Below, piece by piece: positions 54,526-64,000 of a DNA stretch of 64,000 nucleotides (positions are counted from its first letter, which is position 1; the number at the start of each line of letters is the position of its first letter). Location of the stretch: contig OX621255.1 in NCBI GenBank assembly GCA_951640165.1, positions 21,054,001-21,118,000 of the forward strand, in the 5' to 3' direction. The translations under genes and the position numbers were made by a program. The notes under the pieces were generated by a model. That model searched no databases. It saw only the letters and a program-made list of their open reading frames with translations, and was not told the DNA's origin. Origin of the DNA: Pseudoips prasinana (taxonomy: Eukaryota > Arthropoda > Insecta > Lepidoptera > Nolidae).

Positions 54526-54645
54526 CAGACGCCAGCACATCAAGCTACTCCAATCTGTCAAAATGAACCTTATGCTTATGCGATTAAGTTGAAAATCTAT
54601 AAAAGAAATTTGACTTATTGGAGTAGCTGGATGTGCTGGCGTCTG
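54526..54645. mobile_element. CAGACGCC foldback MITE, short form
   Basis: Flanked by TA at both sides (CATG-TA, TA-CAAC). Complete ends, but about 15 bp are missing from the interior after CCAATCTGTCAAA. Confidence 0.85.
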
Positions 54646-56750
54646 TACAACTCACAGTTGCTTCTAAAGTACAGTTGTTATGTATACACAAAAATATTGA
54701 GAACAGGAGTGTAAATATATAAGGTACAATTTTAACGACACGTAGTTACTGGCTAGTTAGGTAATTTCTCGCTTTGAAGGGCAGTTCTATGCATCTCACT
54801 TTTATTCAAGTATAAGAGGCGTGGAGACATGGGCATTAAACTAATTCTTAAGTTAACATAGGATAGGAAGTCGTACTCAGGAGCTAAACCTTTAAACCGA
54901 CCCTCTAATGCATCTCTGAGTCAGAAACCGCCGTGAAACGAGATTCGAATCCCAAAGAGGGTACCCACTAGCGCGGGTTTGGATTGTGGGTTATTTGCTA
55001 GCCGATTTATAGCCCGCTATTCGGTGAAGCAAGCAAGCAAGGGTAGGTTGAAATTAATTATAACTCCAATAACAATGGCTTCCTATTTTGTTTTACGCCC
55101 ATGTCAATAAAGATTTAATTTTATCTGTATTTGACGCAGTGTGATTCGCAAAATGTGCACATACTGTAAAATAGACTTCGCAAAAGGTGCACTTCTCAAA
55201 ATGTGCACATTTTCTAATGGTTAGGTTTTATTGCACCATAAATTTTGTATCAATTTAAATTTACGTGTTGGTAGAACCGTTTTGTTGTCCCGAGTGTCGG
55301 ACTAGGAGAGAAGGCTTATTGAGGAACCTATATGGGCCAACTAATTATGCAGCCGATCGTAATATGATAGCTACTTTTATCAGATTACTGACATCTCCAT
55401 ATATGCATCTCCATAAACGATGAGAAGTTATTGTGTGATTTTTATACGAGCCAAATTAAGAATTATTATTAAGGTACCGGGACAATATATCTACTTATTA
55501 AGATATGTTTGGTAAAATCATTTTTTATATTGTCATTTTTAAAAACGTCACAAAGTATGTACAAAAAATATAAGTACATTTTCGAAATGTACATTTTGCG
55601 TCGAGTGCACATTCTGCTTCTTAACTCATTTTACTACTTAGCTCACATAAGTGTGAATTAGTCAATCATCGAAACCAATTAAAGTTATTATAGTGATTGT
55701 AAAATAAATAGAAGATACAAATGCCTTATAGATATCGTTATACGGAGTAGTATAAACTTAAGCAATAATCAGTTAGACTGAACTTTGAAGCACCCAGCTT
55801 AAATCTAACTCGTTTATTCCGTAAGATCTTTTGGCCGAACATTAAGTTGCCTTATTTAAGTACACACTACGCTATGAAGAACTCTGATGTTGGTCCATTG
55901 GAGTCTTTAAGTCTTCTAGAGTTTACAGTTTTCTCCGGCTCCATCTTGTCGTTATGTGCCCGTTCTTAACGGCTTGCTACTAACTTCTTTTGGAAGTATC
56001 TCTACCGCTTTGTCGTTAATATTCCACATCCAAACGTAACGCTAACTCTTTCAGTATATCTACAGCCAAGCTCCCAAAATGCTCACCCAAATATCATGTT
56101 TTCAGTCAAATATAACATAATCCAAATATTATAACATACTTACATTTAACCGTGCTGCAAGTGTCGAACCGCCACGCCGTTGAGTAACGAAAGATGTAGG
56201 TGCTATCTATCGGTTTTGTGTCTAGAAAAATTGTCGACTGTTATTTTCACTACAAAAATCATATATGAAAACACCTTCTAAACTATCACACCTATTCATT
56301 TCATCAAATTTTGTTACATAGCATTCGCATTGCAAAGTGTAAATCTAAGGTCCAAAATGGGAAATCATAAATTTAATCGTCCACGGGATCGAACCAACAC
56401 CCTCTACCAAAACCGGGAATGAACAGGCTTTCATTCACTATGAATGAATGTCACCAACATGGCAATCATTGTGTTCGTTTGCCATCGACACGTAAAGAAG
56501 AAGAATAAATACTCAATTTGCCAATCTTGGCACCGAGAAACCTCAACCATCATTGGCGTAACTCGTAGCATAGTGTGTACCAGACATAATATTATTGCTA
56601 GTCTTTACAAGTACACATAATAAATGAAAAGAATGTATAAAAACTACAAATTGTCTCAAATATAATAGATAAGCTACCGTCGTATGAGTTTTACATCGAC
56701 TTGCATTTCACCGGTTGTACATATGAAGAGTTTCGAGGTACTTACGTGGA
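54646..56750. other. Intergenic DNA with a possible old transposon
   Basis: No gene. The word AAATGTGCACAT and relatives recur at 55152-55165 and 55197-55211, and inverted GTGCACATTCTGC occurs at 55605-55617; 55130-55620 may be a decayed foldback element. Confidence 0.4.
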
Positions 56751-56755
56751 TTGCG

Positions 56756-56965
56756 ACATGTTCCACTTCCTTTGATTTTTCTCCACTGCTTCATTGTTAT
56801 ATGTACTTCAATGGTGGGAAAATAACATTGTGTCGTAAGAGATTTTGACTGGGCTGCCACCGCCAGTGTTGAAGAGTGATTGTGTCCGGTAAGCGCCAGG
56901 ATAATGTGGGAAGATATAACAATGAAGCAGTGGAGAAAAATCAAAAGAAGAAGTGGAACATGTTA
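56756..56965. repeat. About 45-bp inverted repeat with 110-bp spacer
   Basis: Left arm ACATGTTCCACTTCC..TTTGATTTTTCTCCACTGCTTCATTGTTATAT, right arm its inverse ending GAAGTGGAACATGT, with a 3-bp length difference. No ends or target duplication identified. Confidence 0.8.
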
Positions 56966-57094
56966 AATGAACACGGTATATAACGGATATTTTTGGAAGT
57001 AAAACTCTTGACGAAATAAATATAATCAAACTGACTGTTTGTGATGACAAATTAACAGCTTTTTACTTAATGCATATGAAAGTATACGAATGAA

Positions 57095-57305
57095 TTTCGG
57101 CCATGGTAGCCTGTCTCTACGGAGACTAGCCTAGCTATACATAAGTGTGTGCGCAAAGGTGCACTTTCTATTTCCTAGCTTTCATGATCCGATGAGACGC
57201 CTAACCAACAGGTCCTAAAGGAGGTCGGGATAGGACCGACGACTTTATATGCTTTCCGAGTCACGGGGGTGTAACACCGCCAACTGCCAAGCTCCGGGCT
57301 GATAT
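57095..57305 (-). mobile_element. SINE 3' body
   Basis: Inverse of 30590-30876: TTTCGGCCATGGTAGCCTG..CCGATGAGACGCCTAACC..CACGGGGGTGTAACACCGCCAACTGCCAAGCTCCGGGC. Head absent. Confidence 0.7.
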
Positions 57306-59130
57306 TGAGAATATTTCTTAACAAAAAAATCTCACTATCGCTACGCAAGTACTTCTTATTCTGTGCTATCGCGTTTAGGCAGCACCCGGGTTATTATTTA
57401 TACCGAGTAACAAAAATACGTTTAACTCTTGATCACGCTTTGCTTTATATTTTTTCACGATTTTGGGCCTTCCTCCAAAGTAATAAGGTTGAAATTGATA
57501 TAGTATCGTATAGAACCTATCTTGTTTACGGTTAATCCTTAAACAGAATAGATGCTCCAGAAGAAGAACTGTTCCTAAGGGTATGGTAAAATAACTTAGA
57601 CGCCCGAATAATTTACGCAGCCGCCGCCCGCAAGCTTGTTGTCACTAAAGAAGTCCGCTCAAAAGCCTCATGTGAAGCTGGTTTATTTATACTTGGATGT
57701 AATCTAAGCATATTGTTTCTGATTATTTTATATGGGAACTCTGCCTTAAGGGGTATCAAATGCCCATATGACATATATCTACACCTAGAGGCAGCGTTTA
57801 TAATGGCGGGCAAACATCTTATGCTGAAAGCTGCATAGTGTCTCAAAAGATATACGGCGGTAAGTACGGAGAGAACGATCAACCATTGGTAAGAATCTTC
57901 TCGTGCCCCTTGTAACCGCCAAGATACCTAAACAGCTAATTTTTCCAGAGGCTTGCTGGTTATGCGTGTAATTATAAAATATCAAACACTTTTGGATATC
58001 GAAGGGAAGATAGCGAACATAATTTTACTCTTATATTACGATAACAGTAACTATTGAAAACGAGACGAGAAATCTCAATTTATATATTTACCAGGTCATA
58101 TTTTCCTTGTATTACAGCAAACGATACTTAAGAAAATAATAATACGTACCTATTATAATTAAATGAATTGAAACCAAATTTATATTTGTTGTTATAACGA
58201 ATTTGTATCCAGGGCGAGGCATGGTTCAACGTGTGTGTTTTTCTAATGGCGAATACTTTTATTTGCGTTAATATACTTAGACCACACATTGTTACTCACA
58301 ATTTAATAAAATCTTTATGAAATAAAGACGACCGCTTATATAATTAATAAAAAAATTAATATTAACTACTTAAAAATCCATAAAAAGCACCATTGAAAAT
58401 ATCAAACTATAAAAACAAAAATAACCCGTTCACGGAACGCTGGCATATACTTTGCCCAACAAATAAACATTGCGTGAGTGACATTGCTGCTATTATGCCG
58501 GGAACGTTACCAGGAAGAAAGTATAAAATAAAGTTGTTTTTGAGTTACTAGATGATTTTATAATTAATTTTGTTGTATCTCATTTTACTGACTAAGTTTA
58601 TGTTCAACTTCATGTTATTTTAACTAATTAGAAATATCGATATCAGGTGAATGTTTTTCGATTTCTTATATTTGCTGAATTATTGTTGGATACAGTACAG
58701 AACATGTTATTCTGATCTGCGTTTTATTACAGTAAATATAGTTAGGCACCAATACAGTCAATGCATTTATTATCATTTGTTGTAATTTAGTATAAAAACA
58801 AGTTACACATAATTATTTTTACCAGCTACACACCTGTAAATAAGTGTGTAGTTAGCTGTTGTAAATATGAAATCTTGTATCTTAAAAACGCAAAGCGGCT
58901 CAAAACTATGTTACAATATTCTATCAATAACATGGGGCCTTTTTGTGTACTTACCATAACTAAGGCTTTTCTTAAAAATGTCACAAGTGTTTCTTCTCAA
59001 CTAGATTTATTCTTTATTGTACATAAATATCATTTTATTTTGCATACGAAATCTAACGTTTTGGTGCTCAATGCAAGCGGAAATCTAGAACATTCTATAG
59101 CCCACTTTACATGCTTGCTGTAACTCCCAA
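57306..59130. other. Intergenic AT-rich DNA
   Basis: Nothing recognised. Confidence 0.45.
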
Positions 59131-59139
59131 TCGACTAAA

Positions 59140-59610
59140 ACAGTTAGGTAGGTACAGCACAGAATTCGTTTTCGTAATGGAATTCGAAGGACCGTCTATT
59201 TCGCTCGCGTATGATATAATATTGTTGTTTTTACTTTCGGATAATGTGCGTCGGCCATCTTGTACGATTAATATTTTAACATATTCAGAACAAATTTCTA
59301 GATTGATATGTTTTGTGTTCACCACAAAAATTGGGAAAACAGTATTTCGCTTTTATTTTGGTTGGTGCTCAGAATTAGTTTTCGAAATCGAATTCGAAGG
59401 ACCATCTATCCCGCTCGCAGTTTTGGATGTCATATGATATAATATTATTGTTTTTACTTTCGGAATAGTGCGTCGGCCATCTTGTAAGATTCATATTTTA
59501 ACATATCCAGAACAAATTTCCAGCTTTATATGATTTGTGTTGTTCACACTCAACGGTAAAACCGTATTTCGCACTAACCAAAATAAAAGCGAAATACTGT
59601 TTTCCATAAT
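59140..59610. repeat. Two-copy tandem duplication closed by a 30-bp inverted repeat
   Basis: The block CAGAATTCGTTTTCG..GAATTCGAAGGACC..TCGGCCATCTTGTACG..ACATATTCAGAACAAATTTC (59158-59300) recurs at 59388-59525 with substitutions. In addition 59334-59363 is an exact inverse of 59576-59605 (GGAAAACAGTATTTCGC..). Class unknown. Confidence 0.8.
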
Positions 59611-60034
59611 ACAAAATAATAACGTAAAATTATATTCTGCATAGCTACCACATGTTCAAGTACCTAGTTCACTTCCTCGAGATCGCTTCCACTTGCAGAT
59701 TTTTCCAGGATATTAGCTAGCACCGCCCCTAGCGGTAACCCAATGAACTTAAAATGCCTATACTAAAAATACGGTAAGTTTCATCGAGTAAGTAAACTTT
59801 ATGGAGCCGTGATACTGAAATTTTAAAACAATTAACGAATTACAAGTTTAATAAGTGCATGCAGGTCATAATCTTAACTAATACCCGCATTACGAAACAC
59901 TCGTAGGTAGCTCTTTAAATAAAGAAAAGGAAAATAACGTTGTTGAACCTTCTCTGTTAGAATTTAAGGTTCTAAAAGTCAATGTTCCTGTTACGATAAT
60001 GAGATTATATCAAGACTTCTACGTAGTTGAGGTA

Positions 60035-60169
60035 CAGACGCCAGTACGTCCAGGTACCCCACTCTGTCAAATTTCTTTTATAGATTTTCAACTTTATCAC
60101 AAAATCATAAGGTTTACTTTCAATTGGGCAAATTTGACAGATTGAGGTAGCTCGATGTGCTGGCGTCTG
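60035..60169. mobile_element. CAGACGCC foldback MITE
   Basis: 135 bp, TA on both sides (GG-TA, TA-CAAA). Ends CAGACGCCAGTACGTC and GATGTGCTGGCGTCTG; inner arm ACTCTGTCAAATTTC pairs with AAATTTGACAGATTG. Confidence 0.88.
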
Positions 60170-60744
60170 TACAAATCGTCAGTCCACACGTGTCAGCTGA
60201 CGCAGAGCAAAACTCTGTATTTACTTTAGCGCTTATGAGCGCCAACCGTTGTTTGACAAGCATTATAGCGGGCTTATGGAATCATTTCTGAATCGTGTCT
60301 AAAGAATAGTGTTTAATTAGAATTAAAGCGTATTGTTTGTACCTAAGAGTGGATATTACGATTTTGTATTAAATTATAATTTATACAGCCATCATACTGT
60401 TTCATTAATTCCTTAACAAGCTAATTTCATTTTAAAATCTGACACATTGTACCGTTTTTTTTTTATTTGCAACCTGCCTATTTTTTCAGCAATTACTGCC
60501 AGTGTCATGTAATGGTTGCTCATGAGTAATTTTGAAAACTTATGACTTTTAACTAATTGTGGAAGTATTTATGGACCTGGAACAAGGACAAACACAAAAT
60601 AAGTGTTAGTAGGTTAATATATATACATTAATATATACTATAGCTAAATATACAAGAAAATATACAATACATATGATATCCTACAACTTTATATTGTTAG
60701 TATATACGTATTTAATAAACATGTTGATAATTTGGGGTCAGGAA
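60170..60744. other. Intergenic AT-rich DNA
   Basis: Nothing recognised; may include the 3' UTR of the LINE that follows on the minus strand. Confidence 0.4.
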
Positions 60745-63700
60745 AAAATTAAAGATGTCTTACATTAACTGGGCGTTGTATTTTTAATTTTGTGATGACA
60801 TTATCAAAAGAGTGGGTGCCATGTAGTGGACAATTTAAAAAGATGTGATCCAAGGATCCTACATCAAGACCACACTCACTTAAATAATTGTCTCTAACTC
60901 TAATTTTATGTAAAAAAAACTGGAGTGCAGCAAAAACCAAGACGAATTCTACATATAACGAAGTAACAATTTTGCTTAGCTTTTTGTATCTATAAAACCA
61001 AGGTTTAATAGGGATTAATGGTTGAATCGATGCATATTTACTGCCCTTATTCCTACTAGACTTAACCCAGGATGTCTGCCATGAGTTAGCGAGATCAATT
61101 TTTGCACTATGCAGTACCTAAGTCATAAACTTGAATACAGTAATACTTCATGTTGGCAATACTACTTGAAACCGCCTCTTTAGCAGCCATATCCGCACAT
61201 TCATTACCACTGATACCTATATGAGCTGGAATCCATGCAAGCGACACCTTAATTTCCTTTACACAGCACAAATACAGACATTTTTTAACTTCAATAATAA
61301 CCGGACTGCGGAGGTTATCCTTGAAAGGGTCTTTCACTATCGCTTCCAGGGCACGTTTGGAGTTAGAAAAAATAATTGCCTTTGAAATTATACTATGTGC
61401 TAAAATAAACTGGCATGCCTCTAGAATACCAATACACTCACCAGTGAATACTGATGCTTCTGGGTACATTGAAATTGAAGTGTGATATGTGAATTTGAAT
61501 AAAAGACTGATATACCAGTCTTACCATCTGGAGCCAATTTAGAAGCATCAGTAAAAAACCTATGATAGTCCTGCCATTTATCCTGAACTAAGGAAGAGAA
61601 AAGAACATTGGCCTGAACAGTATCCTTACTCAAACCAATGCATGGGATATAGTTTGGAGTAAACTTTGCTATTTCAAATGATGCGTAAATAACGGAAAAT
61701 TTGTACACTGATAAATGGGAGCATTTTCTTCAAATCTTCGGATTTTTTTGGTTTAAAGGGGGATCTTTATGTTTCCAATAGTCCTCTTGTCTGCATAGAT
61801 TGTCTTTTGATAATTTTGCTATTAACTTATGGTTTTTGAGGAAATATGCCTTGAAAATGAACCTATCAGCGAGATATTGTCTACGCAGCACAAGAGGGGG
61901 ATCACAGGCCTCTACCTGCAGGGCGTTCATATGAGTATACCTCATACAGCCCATTACAATGCGCAGGGATTTGGCTTGGATCGAATCAAATTTTGACAAA
62001 GCCACTTTACTACATGGTTCAAAAAGGAAAGACCCATAATCAAGTAAACTCCTAATTATCGCATTGTAAATTAGTTTTAAAGTAAATGGATGAGCTCCCC
62101 ACCAAACACCTGCAAGAGCACGCAACATATTGTTTTCACACTTGCCCGAAATAAAGCAAATATGGTCAGTTCCATTCAATTTGGAATCCAATATGACACC
62201 AAGAAACTTAACCTTATCTTCAACCTTAATGGGAGATCCTTCAATTTCAAGGTGTACATCCGGAATTATTCGTTTACGCGAAAATACAACAGCAGAACTT
62301 TTAGAGGTTGATAAATGTAGACCATGAGTATAAAGCCAATAATTTAGAGAACTGAGTGAAACTTGCATGGACTCCGCTGCAGCAGCGATAGATGCTCCTG
62401 ACACATGCATACACAAATCATCTGCATACTGCAAAATTTGACAGTCAGAGTTGAGGGACTGATGAAGATCTAAGGTGTAATAAGGGGCTCAAAACTGATC
62501 CTTGCGGAAGTCCCTTCCAAACTGACCTAGCATCAAATCTTTCGCCCGGGAAATGTAAGTTGACAGAGCGACCAGACAAAAGATTGCATATACAATTGAG
62601 CATCCTTACCGGAATACTCAGGAGGCGTAATTTACTACGGAGTACCGAGAGGAAGACACTGTCATACGCAGATGAAATATCCAAGAAAACCGCAACAACC
62701 GATTAATTTTTGCTAAAAGCTAAGCGAGTGTCTGCCATAAAGGTGCCAATGCTGTCTATGGTACTAAACCCCTTACGGAATCCAAACTGAGAATCCGCCA
62801 GGAGACCTCTGCTCTCTACAAACCATTCTAATCTATGCTTCACTAAATGCTCTATATCTATCATTTTGCAAATAGATGGAGACAAAGCAATTGGACGGTA
62901 GTTATCAACACTATTGGGCGATTTACCTGGTTTCAATAATGGGATAATAAGCAAGGATTTCCAATGAGAAGGGATGTAGCCATGGGAATAACATGTACTT
63001 ATTAGGTTTAATAGGTACTGATGGCTCTCCTCACCAGCCAATTTAAAAAAAACCGGCCAAGTGCGAGTCGGACTCGCACATGAAGGGATTGATTAAATTA
63101 AAGCAAATTGCTGTTTTTATCGTATTAAAAAACTACTTGCTAGATCTCGTTCAAACCAATTTTCGTTGTTAGTTTCTATGGTAATGTACATCATATATTT
63201 TTTTTAGTTTTATCATTCTCTTATTTTAGAAGTTACAGGGGGGGAGGGACTCATTTTACCACTTTGGAAGTGTCTCTCGCGCAAACTATTCAGTTTAGAT
63301 AAAAATGATATAAGAATCCTCAATATGATTTTTGAAGACCTATCCATAGACACCCCACATATATGGGTACGTAAAAAAAAAATTTGAGTTTCAGTTTTAT
63401 GTATGGCGACCCCCCAAAATTATTGTTCTTTTTCTATTTTTGTGTAAAAATCTTAATGCGGTTCCCAGAATACACCTACTTACCAGTTTCAGTTTCAGCA
63501 GTACAGCTCTTATAGTTTCGGAAAAAAGTGGCTGTGACATACGGACGGACAGACAGACATGACGAATCTATGAGGGTTCCGTTTTTTGCAATTTGGCTAC
63601 GGAACCCTAAAAAGGAGTACGGAAATCCATCTATCCCAGGGGCTGAGTCTTGAAGATGTTTTAACACTGCATTCAATTCCTTAATTGAAAAGGGGTCATC

Positions 63701-64000
63701 TAAGAGGTCACCTGAAAAATCAACAACTCCAGGAGATGATGGGCATTCTACCAAAAGGGGGAAATAGGCTGGAGCTAATTTGGATGCAATTTCACGTGAT
63801 ATAGGAGGAGAATTTTGATAAGAGCAGCCACGTCTAAATTTCTTATTTTTTTTCCAAACTAAGCTGGGAAGCTGAGGATGAAGGCGAAATAGAGAAACAA
63901 AAATTTTTCCAGCTATTATATTGTTATTTCTTAAAAAAGCCCCCTGGATTGCTACTATCTTGTTATAATAAATTAAATTATCAGGTGAAACATTGTTTAT
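60745..64000 (-). mobile_element. Decayed LINE with RT and RNase H, running off the window
   Basis: Minus strand, order 64000 to 60745: linker after the endonuclease (63900-63660), RT start SAPGIDGFPYS, then RT blocks WKSLLIIPLLKPGKSPNS, NYRPIALSPSICKM, DSQFGFRKGFST, ISSAYDSVF, GLPQGSVLSPL, QYADDLCMHVS and KVKFLGVILD; RNase H blocks FFTDASK, GECIGILEACQF, and LAWIPAHIGISGNECADMAA; and a carboxy-terminal SLDHIFLNCPLH. This order fits an RNase H-bearing clade of the I/LOA/R1 group. Damage: an insertion at 63045-63613, a TAA stop at 62703-62705, a frameshift near 62475 just before YADD, one near 61735 and one near 61475. It cannot encode an active protein. Confidence 0.9.
63045..63613 (-). mobile_element. 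GGAACCC-hairpin element nested in the LINE
   Basis: Inverse of 18531-19256 without the MITE: starts AAAACCGGCCAAGTGCGAGT and ends GCTACGGAACCCTAAAAA. It splits the LINE between PYS and F/KLAGEE within a T-run, with no clear target duplication. It supplies the empty site for the MITE at 18955. Confidence 0.88.

Overview
This is eukaryotic, AT-rich, intron-bearing DNA from an insect, almost certainly a moth or butterfly (Lepidoptera). The evidence is a NatB auxiliary subunit gene (NAA25/psidin) with GT-AG introns, an insect-type AA15 copper oxidase gene, and a dense load of lepidopteran-style repeats: tRNA-headed SINEs, A|TC...CTAG|T Helitrons, RTE-type LINE tails ending in ATG microsatellite, and TA-flanked MITEs. 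Assignment to a species is not possible from the sequence alone.

Layout. 1-29.1 kb holds no gene I can support; it is intergenic DNA filled with tandem repeats, foldback elements, SINEs, Helitrons and two LINE fragments. 29.10-30.08 kb carries the last coding exon of a membrane-anchored AA15 lytic polysaccharide monooxygenase; its first exon(s) were not located. 30.1-33.8 kb is intergenic with a full-length SINE. 33.79-52.02 kb is an intact 11-exon NAA25 gene on the plus strand; the exon phases join into one 918-residue frame. 52-60.7 kb is intergenic with SINEs, MITEs and inverted repeats. 60.75-64 kb is a decayed LINE with RT and RNase H on the minus strand, running off the window and carrying a nested element.

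The most unusual feature lies inside NAA25. Two of its exons have each been tandemly amplified together with their own 5' splice site. Exon 7 sits in five nearly identical 171-bp units (57 codons, no stop), so all five donors are in frame and donor choice could add 0 to 4 copies of a 57-residue block. Exon 10 is followed in its intron by about 15 decayed copies of its own 3' end plus donor, with a secondary three-unit duplication. A 137-bp-class foldback MITE can be dated relative to its hosts because two copies lie in elements whose unoccupied versions are also in the window; both comparisons support a TA target duplication.

The two genes have no evident functional link: one modifies or degrades polysaccharide outside the cell, the other supports N-terminal acetylation of proteins in the cytosol.
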